This document shows positions 1 to 10,285 of a DNA stretch of 64,000 nucleotides, in pieces (within the stretch, counting starts at the first letter, position 1; each line of letters begins with the position of its first letter). Position numbers and translations under genes: made by a program. The DNA lies in the NCBI RefSeq assembly GCF_022437945.1, contig NZ_CP092535.1, positions 806,001 through 870,000 of the forward strand, read 5' to 3'. Below the pieces are notes generated by a model. The model searched no databases, was not told the origin of the DNA, and was given only the letters and a program-made list of their open reading frames with translations. Origin of the DNA: Nocardioides sp. TF02-7. GTDB taxonomy: Bacteria; Actinomycetota; Actinomycetes; Propionibacteriales; Nocardioidaceae.

Positions 1-532
1 CAGCCTTTCCGACCTTGCGACGGACGTGCTCGCCGGCGTACCGGACGCCCTTGCCCTTGTAGGGCTCGGGCTTGCGGAGCTTGCGGATGTTGGCCGCGAC
101 CTCGCCCACGAGCTGCTTGTCGATCCCCTGGACGCCGAACTTCGTCGGGCCCTCCACCTGGAAGGTGATGCCCTCCGGGGCGTTGAAGGTGATCGGGTGC
201 GAGTAGCCGAGCTGGAACTCCAGCTGGGTCGGGCCCTTGGGCAGGACACGGTAACCGACGCCGACGATCTCGAGCTTCTTCTCGTAGCCCTCGGTCACGC
301 CCACGACCATGTTGTTGATCAGGGTGCGGGTGAGGCCGTGGAGGGCCTTCGAGCGGCGCTCGTCGTCGGGGCGGCGTACGTCGAGCACGCCCTCGCCCTG
401 CTCGACGACGATCGGCTCGGCGACGGTGTGGCTCAGGGTCCCCTTCGGGCCCTTGACGGTCACGACAGGACCGTCGATGGCCACGTCGACCCCGGTCGGG
501 ACCGGGACGGGGAGCTTGCCGATGCGAGACAT
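1..532 (-). CDS. rplF: 50S ribosomal protein L6, 3' end outside window
   Basis: L6 of the large ribosomal subunit. The ATG at 530-532 opens with [12 protein letters not shown], and the protein runs in frame to base 1, where it reads HVRRKVGKA. About 177 codons are present and only the last few residues are missing. It is the most 3' gene of the S10/spc ribosomal operon seen here, lying 27 bp downstream of rpsH. No frame problem was seen. The call rests on clear recognition of the conserved L6 sequence. Confidence 0.96.
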   Translation of the reverse strand, partial: MSRIGKLPVPVPTGVDVAIDGPVVTVKGPKGTLSHTVAEPIVVEQGEGVLDVRRPDDERRSKALHGLTRTLINNMVVGVTEGYEKKLEIVGVGYRVLPKGPTQLEFQLGYSHPITFNAPEGITFQVEGPTKFGVQGIDKQLVGEVAANIRKLRKPEPYKGKGVRYAGEHVRRKVGKA

Positions 533-558
533 AGCTGTGCTTCCTTTCCTGGTCCTCG

Positions 559-963
559 TCACCAGACGTAGGCGAGGACTTCCCCACCCACGCCCTTCTG
601 GTTGGCCTGGCGGTCGGTCAGCAGGCCCTGGCTCGTCGAGATGATCGCGACGCCGAGGCCGCCGAGCACCTTCGGGAGACCCGTGTGCTTGGCGTAGACC
701 CGCAGACCGGGCTTGCTGATGCGGCGCACGCCGGCGATCGAGCGCTCGCGGTTGCGGCCGTACTTCAGCGTGATCGTCAGCGTCTTGCCGACGCCGTTCT
801 CGTTGTCGGCCACGTCGAAGGAGGTGATGTAGCCCTCCTGCTTGAGGATCTCCGCGACGCCCTGCTTCAGCTTGCTGTACGGCATCGACACCGCGTCGTG
901 GTACGCCTGGTTGGCGTTGCGCAGACGGGTCAGCATGTCTGCGATCGGGTCGGTCATCGTCAT
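559..963 (-). CDS. rpsH: 30S ribosomal protein S8
   Basis: S8 binds 16S rRNA in the central domain of the small subunit. The 134-residue protein starts [20 protein letters not shown] and ends in a typical GGEVLAYVW, which is full length for the family. I chose the first ATG of the MTMT pair (961-963) because an AAGGA ribosome binding site lies about 12 bases upstream. It sits between rpsN (type Z) and rplF in the normal spc order. Confidence 0.96.
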   Translation of the reverse strand: MTMTDPIADMLTRLRNANQAYHDAVSMPYSKLKQGVAEILKQEGYITSFDVADNENGVGKTLTITLKYGRNRERSIAGVRRISKPGLRVYAKHTGLPKVLGGLGVAIISTSQGLLTDRQANQKGVGGEVLAYVW

Positions 964-1102
964 GATGTGTGCATTCCTTCTGCTGCGGTTTCCGCCCGCT
1001 CGAGCGGCGAGTGGACCTGTCAGCTCAGTTGAGTTGTCCCGTTCGGGGGTCTGGAGGCGGCGCCCCTGGTCGGGGGCACACGGGGGCGGAGCCCCCGTGC
1101 GT

Positions 1103-1288
1103 TCACCAGGAGGACTTGGTGACGCCGGGCAGCTCGCCGCGGTGGGCCATCTCCCGCAGGCAGATCCGGCACAGGCCGAACTTGCGGTAGACCGCCTTGG
1201 GACGCCCACACCGCTGGCAGCGGGTGTAGGCGCGCACCGCGAACTTCGGCTTGCGGGCCGCCTTGACCTTGAGCGCAGTCTTCGCCAT
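1103..1288 (-). CDS. rpsZ: 30S ribosomal protein S14 type Z
   Basis: A 61-residue zinc-binding S14. Two CxxC pairs are visible (C24/C27 and C40/C43), the zinc ribbon of the C+ form, in [21 protein letters not shown]. Actinobacteria keep this short form in the spc operon, often with a longer zinc-free paralogue elsewhere that is induced by zinc starvation. It lies 16 bp downstream of rplE and 139 bp upstream of rpsH. That spacing to rpsH is the widest in the operon. Confidence 0.95.
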   Translation of the reverse strand: MAKTALKVKAARKPKFAVRAYTRCQRCGRPKAVYRKFGLCRICLREMAHRGELPGVTKSSW

Positions 1289-1304
1289 GTCAGTTACCTC
1301 TTCC

Positions 1305-1873
1305 TCAGCGCTCGGCGAACGGGAACCCGAGCGCCTTGAGAAGCGCCCGTCCCTGCTCGTCGTCGGTGGCGGTGGTCACGATCGTGATGTCCATGCCGCG
1401 GGTGCGGTCGACCTTGTCCTGGTCGATCTCGTGGAACATCACCTGCTCGGTCAGGCCGAAGGTGTAGTTGCCCCGGCCGTCGAACTGCTTGGGGTTCAGC
1501 CCGCGGAAGTCGCGGATACGCGGCAGCGCCAGCGCGAGCAGCCGGTCGAGGAACTCCCACATCCGGTCGCCGCGCAGCGTGACGTGCGCGCCGATCGGCA
1601 TGCCCTCGCGGAGCTTGAACTGCGCGATCGACTTGCGGGCCTTGGTCACGGACGGCTTCTGGCCGGTGATCGCGGCCAGGTCGCGGATCGCGCCCTCGAT
1701 CAGCTTCGAGTCGCGGGCCGCCTCGCCGACGCCCATGTTGACGACGATCTTGGTCAGGCCCGGGACCTGCATGACGTTGGCGATCTCGAACTCCGACTTC
1801 AGCGCCGGGAGGATCTCCTCGCGGTACCGCGTCTTCAGCCGGGGGTCACCTTCTCGGCAACAGCCTCACTCAT
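1305..1873 (-). CDS. rplE: 50S ribosomal protein L5 (one-base frameshift)
   Basis: L5 binds 5S rRNA. The start is the ATG at 1871-1873 ([11 protein letters not shown]), which overlaps the rplX stop as TGATG. After twelve codons the frame hits a stop; restoring one C in the C5 run at 1841-1845 (plus-strand G5) joins it to [17 protein letters not shown] and on to [18 protein letters not shown] and the rest of L5. Corrected length is 189 residues, normal for L5. The gene is essential and single copy, so a sequencing deletion is far more likely than a real mutation. Confidence 0.93.
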
Positions 1874-2251
1874 CAGATTTCCTTCCCGGTCTTGCGGGAG
1901 ATGCGGACGCTGCGCGTCGCGGTGTACTCGGAGCCGTCGGGGGCGCCGCTTGGTCACCTCGACCCGCTTGAAGCCGATCCGCGTCACGCCGTCACCCTCG
2001 ACCAGCATCACGTTGGACACGTGGATCGGGGCCTCGGTCGTGATGATGCCGCCGGTGCTGCCGGCACGACCGCCCTGGTTGACGACCTTGGTGTGCTTCT
2101 TGATCCGGTTGACGCCCTCGACGACCACCCGCTGCTCCTCGCGGAGCACCTTGATGACCTTGCCCTCGGCGCCCTTGTCCTTGCCGGCGATGACCTTGAC
2201 GGTGTCGCCCTTCTTGATGGCGACCTTGGGGGTCTTCCTCGACGCAGCCAT
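1873..2251 (-). CDS. rplX: 50S ribosomal protein L24 (one-base frameshift)
   Basis: L24 initiates large-subunit assembly. [20 protein letters not shown] is followed by the KOW-type core [14 protein letters not shown]. The frame breaks after EVTKRRP, where the G run at 1939-1943 has one base too many. Removing it gives [21 protein letters not shown] and a stop that overlaps rplE. Corrected length is 125 residues. A GTG lies just upstream of the ATG, but the ATG is preferred because it is coupled to the rplN stop (TGATG). Confidence 0.93.
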
Positions 2252-2618
2252 CACAGCACCTCCGGTGCGAGCGAGATGATCTTCATGAACTTCTTCTCCC
2301 GCAGCTCACGGCCGACGGGGCCGAAGATGCGGGTGCCGCGGGGCTCGCCGTCGTTCTTGAGGATCACGGCGGCGTTCTCGTCGAAGCGGATGTAGGAACC
2401 GTCGGGCCGGCGGCGCTCCTGACGGTGCGCACGATGACGGCCTTGACGACGTCACCCTTCTTGACGTTGCCACCGGGGATCGCGTCCTTGACGGTGGCGA
2501 CGACGACGTCACCGATCCCGGCGTAGCGGCGACCGGAGCCGCCGAGCACGCGGATGCACAAGATCTCCTTGGCTCCGGTGTTGTCGGCGACCTTCAGTCG
2601 CGACTCCTGCTGAATCAT
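2251..2618 (-). CDS. rplN: 50S ribosomal protein L14 (one-base frameshift)
   Basis: L14 lies at the subunit interface. It begins [20 protein letters not shown], a textbook L14 start. The reading frame is lost after VIVRTV near 2420, where one base is missing (GTCAAGGAG reads GTCAGGAG). The restored frame gives [19 protein letters not shown] and ends [15 protein letters not shown]. Corrected length is 122 residues, the usual size. Unlike most breaks in this window, this one is not in a long C/G run. Confidence 0.93.
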
Positions 2619-2687
2619 CGATTTCTCCTGGTTGTCGTGCCGGTTCTCGTCCCCTCGCTGGAGGACGAGCCTGGCCGAACGGGTGGA

Positions 2688-2969
2688 CTACTTGGCGCGC
2701 TCGAGGACCTGCACGACCCGCCACCGCTTGGTGGCGGACAGCGGCCGGGTCTCCATGAGGAGGACGCGGTCGCCGATGCCGCACTCGTTGGTCTCGTCGT
2801 GGGCCTTGAGCCGGCTGGTGCGGCGCATGACCTTGCCGTAGAGCGGGTGCTTCACGCGGTCCTCGACGGACACGACCACGGTCTTGTCCATCTTGTCGCT
2901 GACGACGAGGCCCTCGCGGACCTTGCGCGAGTTCCGCTGCTCGGTGGTGTTCTCCGGCTGCTCGGTCAT
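2688..2969 (-). CDS. rpsQ: 30S ribosomal protein S17
   Basis: S17, an OB-fold protein that binds the 5' domain of 16S rRNA. 93 residues, intact, with the family core [20 protein letters not shown] and [19 protein letters not shown]. The short acidic N terminus ([11 protein letters not shown]) is usual in actinobacteria. The start overlaps the end of rpmC by four bases (ATGA type), which indicates translational coupling. Confidence 0.96.
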   Translation of the reverse strand: MTEQPENTTEQRNSRKVREGLVVSDKMDKTVVVSVEDRVKHPLYGKVMRRTSRLKAHDETNECGIGDRVLLMETRPLSATKRWRVVQVLERAK

Positions 2970-3211
2970 GCCGTCTCCTCCGTCTCCGTGCCCGGGGCGG
3001 TCCGGATGCCGAGCTCGCGCTCGCGCACCACGGTGTAGATCCGGGCGATGTCCCTCTTCACGCTGCGCAGCCGACCGTGGCTCTCCAGCTGGCCGGTGGC
3101 CGCCTGGAACCGCAGGTTGAACAGCTCCTCCTTGGCCTCGCGCAGCCGGGCCTCGAGGTCGATGTCGTTGAGCTCGTCCAGCTCATGGGCACGAGTGGCG
3201 TTGATGGCCAT
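2966..3211 (-). CDS. rpmC: 50S ribosomal protein L29
   Basis: L29 sits near the peptide exit tunnel and contacts L23. 81 residues, intact, two-helix protein with the characteristic [16 protein letters not shown] followed by [20 protein letters not shown]. The C-terminal tail ([14 protein letters not shown]) is longer than in E. coli, as in other actinobacteria. Its start overlaps the last base of rplP. Confidence 0.95.
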   Translation of the reverse strand: MAINATRAHELDELNDIDLEARLREAKEELFNLRFQAATGQLESHGRLRSVKRDIARIYTVVRERELGIRTAPGTETEETA

Positions 3212-3630
3212 CAGAACTCACCAGCCTCTCGGGAGATGAAGCGGCACTTCATGGGCAGCTTGTGCATGGCGCGGCGCATCGCCTCGCGGGCGACGGTCTC
3301 GTCGACGCCGGACAGCTCGAACATGACGCGGCCGGGCTTGACGTTGGCGACCCACCACTCCGGCGAGCCCTTGCCGGAGCCCATCCGGGTCTCGGCAGGC
3401 TTCTTGGTCAGCGGGCGGTCGGGGTAGATGTTGATCCACACCTTGCCGCCACGCTTGATGTGACGGGTCATGGCGATACGGGCCGACTCGATCTGGCGGT
3501 TGGTCACGTAGTGACCCTCGACCGCCTGGATGCCGAAGTCACCGAACGCCAGCGTGGTGCCGCCCTTAGCAACGCCACGCCGCTTGGGGTGGTGCTGCTT
3601 GCGGTGCTTGACGCGACGGGGCATCAACAT
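3211..3630 (-). CDS. rplP: 50S ribosomal protein L16
   Basis: L16 organises the A-site region of 23S rRNA. 139 residues, intact, starting [19 protein letters not shown] and containing [20 protein letters not shown] and [18 protein letters not shown], all strongly conserved. The start ATG is at 3628-3630; a second in-frame ATG two codons on is less likely, because actinobacterial L16 proteins usually begin ML(I/M)PRR. It follows the rpsC stop closely. Confidence 0.96.
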   Translation of the reverse strand: MLMPRRVKHRKQHHPKRRGVAKGGTTLAFGDFGIQAVEGHYVTNRQIESARIAMTRHIKRGGKVWINIYPDRPLTKKPAETRMGSGKGSPEWWVANVKPGRVMFELSGVDETVAREAMRRAMHKLPMKCRFISREAGEF

Positions 3631-3633
3631 GAC

Positions 3634-4462
3634 TCAGGACTCCGTTCCGGGGTTCTGCTCGGCCGGACCCTCCGCGGCAGCGGTGTTGCCCGCGGCCGCC
3701 GGGTTCTCGCGCTCGGAGCGGGTGGGACGGTCGCCGCGCGACCCACGGGTCGGACGGTCACCGCCGCGGCTGGGACGACCGCCGCGGCCGGGGGACGCCG
3801 GCGCGGGCAGCGGCCTGGGCCTGGCGCTCGGCACGGGTGCCGGCGACCTCGCCCTTGTAGATCCACACCTTCACGCCGATCCGGCCGAAGGTGGTGCGGG
3901 CCTCGTAGAAGCCGTAGTCGATGTCGGCACGCAGGGTGTGCAGCGGGACGCGGCCCTCGCGGTAGAACTCGGTGCGCGACATCTCGGCGCCGTTGAGGCG
4001 ACCGGAGCACTGGATCCGGATGCCCTTGGCACCGGAGCGCATCGAGGTCTGCATCGCCTTGCGCATCGCGCGCCGGAACTGGACCCGGCCCGACAGCTGC
4101 TCGGCGACGCCCTGGGCGACCAGCTGGGCGTCGACCTCGGGGTTCTTGACCTCGAGGATGTTGAGCTGGACCTGCTTGCCGGTGAGCTTCTCGAGCTCGC
4201 CGCGGATCCGGTCGGCCTCCGCGCCGCGGCGGCCGATGACGATGCCCGGCCGGGCGGTGTGGATGTCGACGCGGACCCGGTCGCGGGTGCGCTCGATCTC
4301 GACCTTGGCGATGCCGGCCCGCTCCATGCCCTTGGAGAGCAGCTTGCGGATCGCGACGTCCTCGCCGACGTAGGACTTGTACAGCTTGTCGGCGTACCAC
4401 CGCGACTTGTGGTCGGTGGAGATGCCGAGACGGAAGCCGTTCGGGTTGATCTTCTGGCCCAT
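3634..4462 (-). CDS. rpsC: 30S ribosomal protein S3 (one-base frameshift near the C terminus)
   Basis: S3 lines the mRNA entry channel. [20 protein letters not shown] opens the protein. The KH domain ([18 protein letters not shown]) and the C-terminal S3 domain are intact. The frame breaks in the G5 run at 3790-3794, where one base is extra. Correction gives a glycine/arginine-rich tail ([15 protein letters not shown]) ending NPGTES. Such basic tails are usual in actinobacterial S3. Corrected length is 275 residues. The start overlaps the rplV stop as TAATG. Confidence 0.94.
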
Positions 4463-4887
4463 TACTTACCCGCCTTCTTGCTCTGGGCGACGACGTCGGC
4501 CGGCTGGACCGCGATCGTGATGTGGCTGGTGCGCTTGTTGATCCGGGTGGCCCGGCCCTGCGCACGCGGACGCCAGCGCTTCATCGTCGGGCCCTCGTCG
4601 ACGTGGGCGATCGACACCACGAGGTCGGCGGTGGACAGCCCCTCGGTGGTCTCGGCGTTCGCCACGGCGCTCGCGAGCACCTTGCCGACCGTCTTGGCGG
4701 CGGCCTGCGGGGTGAACTCGAGGATGGTGGCCGCCTCGTCCACGGGCAGCCCGCGGACCATGTCGACGACACGACGGGCCTTCATCGGGGTGATCCGGAC
4801 GAAGCGGGCGCTCGCGAACGCACCCGGCTGGTCGCCGAGCAGCGACTCGCGGCGGGCGCTGACGCGCCGGCGGTCAGTGGTGGTCAT
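4462..4887 (-). CDS. rplV: 50S ribosomal protein L22
   Basis: L22, whose beta hairpin lines the exit tunnel. From the ATG at 4885-4887 it reads [20 protein letters not shown] and then [19 protein letters not shown], the L22 signature; it ends [18 protein letters not shown]. 141 residues and intact. A frame error in the preceding rpsS makes rpsS and rplV appear as one 234-residue open frame. They are two genes with a stop/start overlap. Confidence 0.95.
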   Translation of the reverse strand: MTTTDRRRVSARRESLLGDQPGAFASARFVRITPMKARRVVDMVRGLPVDEAATILEFTPQAAAKTVGKVLASAVANAETTEGLSTADLVVSIAHVDEGPTMKRWRPRAQGRATRINKRTSHITIAVQPADVVAQSKKAGK

Positions 4888-5166
4888 CGACGACGTCCCT
4901 TCCGGTCTTCCTTGACGTGGCCGCGGTAGGTGCGGGGTGGGCGCGAACTCGCCCAGCTTGTGGCCGACCATCGCGTCGGTGATGAAGACCGGCACGTGCT
5001 TGCGACCGTCGTGGACGGCGATCGTGTGACCGATCATCGCCGGGACGATCATCGAGCGGCGCGACCAGGTCTTGATGACGTTGTGGCTGCCCTTCTCGTT
5101 CTCCGCGTCCACCTTCTTCATCAGGTGGTCGTCGACGAAGGGGCCCTTCTTCAGGCTGCGAGGCAT
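4884..5166 (-). CDS. rpsS: 30S ribosomal protein S19 (one-base frameshift)
   Basis: S19 pairs with S13 in the head of the small subunit. [20 protein letters not shown] through HKLGEFAPT is standard S19. After that the G4 run at 4934-4937 carries one extra base and the frame slides into rplV. With one base removed the end becomes [15 protein letters not shown], the normal terminus, with a stop overlapping the rplV ATG. Corrected length is 93 residues. Confidence 0.94.
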
Positions 5167-5185
5167 CTCTCGTCTACTTCCCTAC

Positions 5186-6019
<834 letters not shown>

Positions 6020-6048
6020 GTGTCTTCAGTCCTTTGCCAGGCGCCCGG

Positions 6049-6354
6049 TCAGGAGACCGGACCTCCGAAGATGTCGATGCGGTGACCCTCGGCGAGGCTG
6101 ACGATCGCGCGCTTGGTGTCCTTGCGCTTGCCGATGCCGTAGCGGGTGCGCCGGGTCTTGCCGGCCCGGTTGAGGGTGTTGACCGAGGTGACCTTCACGT
6201 TGAACACCTTCTCGACCGCGATCTTGATCTCGGTCTTGTTGGCGTCCGGGCGCACCAGGAACGTGTACTTGTTGGCGTCGAGCAGGCTGTAGCTCTTCTC
6301 CGACACCACCGGTGCGATGAGGATGTCGCGGTGGTCCTTGTGGAGCGTGCTCAC
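6049..6354 (-). CDS. rplW: 50S ribosomal protein L23
   Basis: L23 is a docking site at the tunnel exit for trigger factor and SRP. 101 residues, intact: [20 protein letters not shown] and [20 protein letters not shown] are diagnostic. The start codon is GTG at 6352-6354, read as [10 protein letters not shown], and it overlaps the rplD stop. It lies between rplD and rplB as in the canonical S10 operon. Confidence 0.95.
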   Translation of the reverse strand: MSTLHKDHRDILIAPVVSEKSYSLLDANKYTFLVRPDANKTEIKIAVEKVFNVKVTSVNTLNRAGKTRRTRYGIGKRKDTKRAIVSLAEGHRIDIFGGPVS

Positions 6355-6983
6355 TTGTCGCCCTCCTTCTTGCCGTAGGCGGCGCCGCTGACGAACGCGT
6401 CGTACGCGCCCTTGCTGAAGACGACGTCGTCGCTCGCGAGCACGTCGTAGGTGTTCAGCTGGTCGACGGCGACCAGGTGCACCTCGGGGGCGTTGCGCAG
6501 CGACAGCCAGGTGACGGTGTCGGTGCGCTCGAGCACCACGAGGAAGTTGTTGCGGTCGGTCAGCCCGCGGAGCGCGGCGAGCGCGGCCTTGGTCGACGGC
6601 TTGTCGCCCTCGACCAGCGCCTCGACGACGTGGATCCGCTCGTTGCGGGCCCGGTCGGACAGGGCGCCGCGGAGCGCGGCGGCCTTCATCTTCTTCGGGG
6701 TCCGCTGGCTGTAGTCACGCGGCTGCGGGCCGTGGACGGTGCCACCGCCTGCGAACTGCGGCGCCCGGATCGAGCCCTGGCGGGCGCGGCCGGTGCCCTT
6801 CTGGCGGTAGGGCTTCTTGCCACCGCCGCGGACGGCGCCGCGGGTCTTGGTGGCGTGCGTGCCCTGGCGCGCGGCCGCCTGCTGGGCGACGACGACCTGG
6901 TGGATCAGCGGGACGCTGACCTCCGCGTCGAAGATCTCCCCCGGCAGGTCGACGGCGACCACCTTGACGTTGTTGTCGGCCAT
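6351..6983 (-). CDS. rplD: 50S ribosomal protein L4
   Basis: L4, with a long loop in the exit tunnel. 210 residues, intact, from the ATG at 6981-6983: [20 protein letters not shown], then the basic loop [20 protein letters not shown] and the family segment [20 protein letters not shown]. The open frame extends upstream through rplC in another frame; the stated start is the one that matches actinobacterial L4 proteins and lies 5 bp after rplC. Confidence 0.95.
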   Translation of the reverse strand: MADNNVKVVAVDLPGEIFDAEVSVPLIHQVVVAQQAAARQGTHATKTRGAVRGGGKKPYRQKGTGRARQGSIRAPQFAGGGTVHGPQPRDYSQRTPKKMKAAALRGALSDRARNERIHVVEALVEGDKPSTKAALAALRGLTDRNNFLVVLERTDTVTWLSLRNAPEVHLVAVDQLNTYDVLASDDVVFSKGAYDAFVSGAAYGKKEGDK

Positions 6984-6988
6984 GACGA

Positions 6989-7660
6989 TCAGCCCTTCCG
7001 AACCATCGGCTCGGCCGACTTCGCGGCCGAGCGGAGTACGACGACGCCGCCCTTGGGGCCGGGGACGGCGCCCTTGAGCAGGATCAGGCCCTTCTCGACG
7101 TCGACCGCGTGCACGGTGACGTTCTGGGTGGTGACCGTCTCGCTGCCGAGCCGGCCCGCCATCCGCATCCCCTTGAAGACGCGGCCCGGGGTGGCGCAGG
7201 CGCCGATCGAGCCGGGCTTGCGGTGGTTGCGGTGGGCACCGTGGGAGGCGCTCACGCCGGCGAAGCCGTGGCGCTTCATGACGCCGGCGAAGCCCTTGCC
7301 CTTGCTGGTGCCGGTCACGTCGACGACCTCGCCGGCCTCGAACGTGTCGACCGCGAGCTCCTGGCCCACGGTGTAGGTGGCGGCGTCGGCGGTGCGGATC
7401 TCGAAGAGGTGCCGGCGGGGCGTGGTGCCGGCCTTGGCGAAGTGACCGGCCTGCGGCTTGTTGACCTTGCGGCCCTCGATCTCGCCGAAGCCGATCTGGA
7501 CGGCGTTGTAGCCGTCGGGCTCGGGCTGGCGGACCTGGGTCACGATGTTGGTCGCGGCGGCGATCACGGTCACGGGGACGACGCGGTTGTTCTCGTCCCA
7601 CAGCTGGGTCATGCCGAGCTTGGTGCCCAGCAGGCCCTTCACGTTGCGTTCAATGGTCAT
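6989..7660 (-). CDS. rplC: 50S ribosomal protein L3
   Basis: L3 is an early assembly protein next to the peptidyl transferase centre. 223 residues, intact. I start at the ATG at 7658-7660 ([20 protein letters not shown]) rather than the longer frame to 7708, because that prefix lies in the rpsJ-rplC gap and does not look like L3. The segment [16 protein letters not shown] and the glutamine/histidine-rich [20 protein letters not shown] are typical. Confidence 0.95.
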   Translation of the reverse strand: MTIERNVKGLLGTKLGMTQLWDENNRVVPVTVIAAATNIVTQVRQPEPDGYNAVQIGFGEIEGRKVNKPQAGHFAKAGTTPRRHLFEIRTADAATYTVGQELAVDTFEAGEVVDVTGTSKGKGFAGVMKRHGFAGVSASHGAHRNHRKPGSIGACATPGRVFKGMRMAGRLGSETVTTQNVTVHAVDVEKGLILLKGAVPGPKGGVVVLRSAAKSAEPMVRKG

Positions 7661-7682
7661 GGCGTCACAGGCTCCCTTGGAC

Positions 7683-7991
7683 CTAGAGCTTGATCTCGAT
7701 GTCGACACCGGCCGGCAGGTCGAGCCGCATCAGGCTGTCGACGGTCTTGGGGGTCGGGTCGATGATGTCGATGAGGCGCTTGTGGGTGCGCATCTCGAAG
7801 TGCTCGCGGGAGTCCTTGTACTTGTGGGGCGAGCGGATGACGACGAAGACGTTCTTCTCGGTGGGCAGCGGCACCGGGCCGGCCACCCGGGCACCCGTGC
7901 GGGTGACCGTGTCGACGATCTTGCGCGCCGAGGTGTCGATCACCTCGTGGTCATAGGCCTTGAGCCTGATGCGGATCTTCTGTCCCGCCAT
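7683..7991 (-). CDS. rpsJ: 30S ribosomal protein S10
   Basis: S10 is a head protein of the small subunit and the NusE partner of NusB in antitermination. 102 residues, intact, [20 protein letters not shown] to the conserved [11 protein letters not shown]. It is the first gene of the operon here; no tuf or fus gene lies upstream within the window. The operon promoter should lie in the 528 bp that separate it from the divergent gene at 8520. Confidence 0.96.
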   Translation of the reverse strand: MAGQKIRIRLKAYDHEVIDTSARKIVDTVTRTGARVAGPVPLPTEKNVFVVIRSPHKYKDSREHFEMRTHKRLIDIIDPTPKTVDSLMRLDLPAGVDIEIKL

Positions 7992-8519
7992 AGGTCTCTC
8001 TCGTCCTTACTTCTGTCCGCGTCCGCTGGTTCGAGACGTCCTCGGGCTTGAGTCGGTCCCGGTCACTCATCCCCCGCAGCTCCGACCCCCGCGCTCGGGC
8101 GTGTCGCGCTTGTCGGACGCGCACGACCACCCGTGGAGGTCTTGCTGTGTTGTGGGGCTGCCCGACGGTTCTCCGGGCTGATCGGGTCTCCCCCGGGTCC
8201 GGCGCACTCGCACCACCGACCTCGGTCAGAGCGGCGGTGAGGACCGGGTGGGACCTGGTCCTGCGCGCCGACTCGGGAGACGCGATTCAGTAGTCAAGAT
8301 GTGCCGAACCCCGGCGACCCGCCGGAGCAACCTGGATATCTTGGCAGAGAACGGCACGGGCTCACAATTGCCGGAGCCCCCGCGCCCGCGGAGGGGCGCT
8401 CGGCCCGCACTCCTCACGGCCGCTCTGAAAAAGATGCTCCCAGGCCGCGCGGCCGCCCGGTCGTCGGGTCCGCCGTCCAGGATCCCGACCAGCACGACGA
8501 ACGAGGGAAGAGGAGTGCG
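7992..8519. other. Intergenic region between rpsJ and a divergent membrane-protein gene
   Basis: This 528 bp spacer must hold the promoter of the ribosomal operon (minus strand) and that of the plus-strand cluster starting at 8520. Most of it is very GC-rich. The least GC-rich part (about 8283-8375) includes TTGACT on the minus strand near 8294, but no convincing -10 box follows at normal spacing, so I do not place a promoter. A good ribosome binding site (GGGAAGAGGAG) precedes 8520. I see no gene in it. Confidence 0.5.
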
Positions 8520-9651
8520 ATGACCGACGGTCCACCGCACCACTACCCCCCGCCCGGGGCGCCGCCACCGCCCGACCCCCCGGCTGGCCCGGCTGGCCCG
8601 GCGTACCCGCCGCCCGGCGCGCCCCTCGCCACCGGCGGTCCGTCCGGCCCGGGCGGGCCCTTCCCTCCCGGCGGTCCGGGCGCGGTGCCCGGCATGCTCG
8701 GGGGCGGCCCACAAGCCGGGGGCGATCCCGCTGCGGCCGCTGACGCTCGGCAGCATCTACGACGGCGCGTTCCGGATCATCCGGTTCAACCCGCGGGCGA
8801 CCGTGGGGTCGGCCGTCCTCGTCACCGCCGTCGCGATGCTGCTGCCGGTCCTGGCCACCGCCGTGCTGACGTTCACCGTCGGCGTGGCCTCCGACGCCTC
8901 CGGCGACGTCGACCCCGACGCCACCGACGGCGAGGTCCTCGGCCTGATCGGTTCCTACGGCAGCCTGCTGCTCGGCGTCGCGCTGAGCTGGATCGGGCTG
9001 GTGTTCGTGACCGGGATGATCGCGCACGTCGCGCACGCCGCGGCGGTCGGTCGCCGGCTCACGCTCGCGCAGGCCTGGGCGGCCACCCGCGGGAAGCGGT
9101 GGCGGCTGCTCGGCCTGACCCTCGTCGTCACCGGCGGCTGGTTGCTGGTGACCACCGCCTACGTCGCGCTCTTCGTGCTCGTGGCGGTGACCGCCGACTG
9201 GGTGGCGGTCCTCGTCTGGTCGCTGATCACGATCCCCGCCTACCTGTGCCTGATGTTCTGGTACTGGATCCGGGTCTACTACCTGCCCGCGCCCGCCCTG
9301 ATGCTCGAGCCGATCGGCGTCTTCCGGGCGATCGGCCGCGGCTACGAGCTGACCGCCAGGCAGTTCTGGCGCACGTTCGGGATCGCCCTGCTGACCTACC
9401 TGATCGCCACGGTCGCCGGTCAGGTCATCGCGACTCCGCTCAGCCTCGCCGGCGCCGGCGTCACCCTCGCGTTCCCCGAGTACGCCGCACTCTCCTTCGC
9501 CGTCGTCCAGGCGCTGGCGATGGTCGTCCAGACCGCGTTCGTCGCGCCGTTCTCCGGCGCGGTGACGTCGCTGCAGTACCTCGACCAGCGGATGCGCAAG
9601 GAGGCCTACGACGTCGAGCTGATGCGTGAGGCGGGGCTGATCCCACGGTGA
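8520..9651 (+). CDS. Proline-rich N-terminal multi-spanning membrane protein (one-base frameshift)
   Basis: The ATG at 8520 follows a GAGGAG site. Residues 1-60 are almost only P, G and A (PHHYPPPGAPPPPDPP). One base is extra in the G5 run at 8700-8704; corrected, the protein continues AAHKPGAIPLRPLTLGSIYDG into a domain with about six hydrophobic segments. This resembles the membrane domain seen with glycerophosphodiester phosphodiesterases (PF10110-like), but no catalytic domain is attached. Corrected length is 376 residues. It is the first gene of the MoxR/DUF58 cluster, and its stop overlaps the next GTG. Function unknown; assignment to the membrane-domain family is moderate. Confidence 0.75.
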
Positions 9652-10285
9652 CGCCCCCCGCTGCCGGCGGTCCGCGCCGCCGACCCCCCGCTCGACCCGA
9701 GCCCCGACGACGCGCGCTCGGCCCTGCGGCGCGAGCTCGCGCGGCCGGAGTACCACGAGGTGGACTGGCAGCAGCGGATCCAGGACTGGATCAGGCGCCG
9801 CTTCGACGACACCGTCGGCTCCGCGGGCGACGTCCCGGCACTCCAGGCCTTCCTCTGGATCCTCATCGTGCTGGTGCTGCTGCTCGGGGATCGCGCTGAT
9901 CGTCTCGCGGGCGCGCCGCACCGCCCGGGTCCGGGAGGCGGGCCGGCCGGCCCTCACCGACGAGCGCCTGACCGCGGCCCAGCTGCGGGAGCGTGCGGAG
10001 ACGGCGCTGGCCGACGGCCGGCACGACGAGGCCCTCGTCGACGCCTACCGCGCACTCGCCGTGCGCCAGGTCGAGCGCGACCGGGTCGAGGACCTCCCCC
10101 AGGCCACCGCGCACGAGCTCGCCTCGGCGCTCGGGGCCGAGTTCCCGGCACACCGGCACCTGCTCGACCGGAGCGCCGACCTCTTCGACGCCGTCCTCTA
10201 CGGCCACCGGCCCGCCACGCGGGAGCAGGCGCTCGACGTGCTGGCGCTCGACGACGAGCTCGCCGGCCGGAGGGCACGACGATGA
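9648..10285 (+). CDS. DUF4129 membrane protein (two frameshifts)
   Basis: The GTG at 9648 overlaps the preceding stop (GTGA). Two insertions break the frame: C6 at 9654-9659 and G4 at 9886-9889. Corrected, it is a 211-residue protein with one transmembrane segment (LQAFLWILIVLVLLLGIAL, about residues 65-84) and a cytoplasmic C-terminal domain with the DUF4129 pattern (LADGRHDEALVDAYRALAVR). The sequence VDWQQRIQDWIRRRF before the membrane segment is typical. DUF4129 proteins accompany MoxR/DUF58 clusters in actinobacteria; the biochemical role is not known to me. Confidence 0.82.

Noticed and set aside
1251..2279. 342-codon plus-strand open frame opposite rplE/rplX
   Set aside because: It overlaps essential ribosomal genes antisense and shows no protein family features.
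4462..5166. S19-L22 fusion protein
   Set aside because: A single extra base at 4934-4937 removes the S19 stop; the normal S19 C terminus is present in the next frame.
8362..9957. 531-codon minus-strand open frame
   Set aside because: Antisense to the membrane-protein gene; the translation is rich in R, G, H and P with no recognisable motif.
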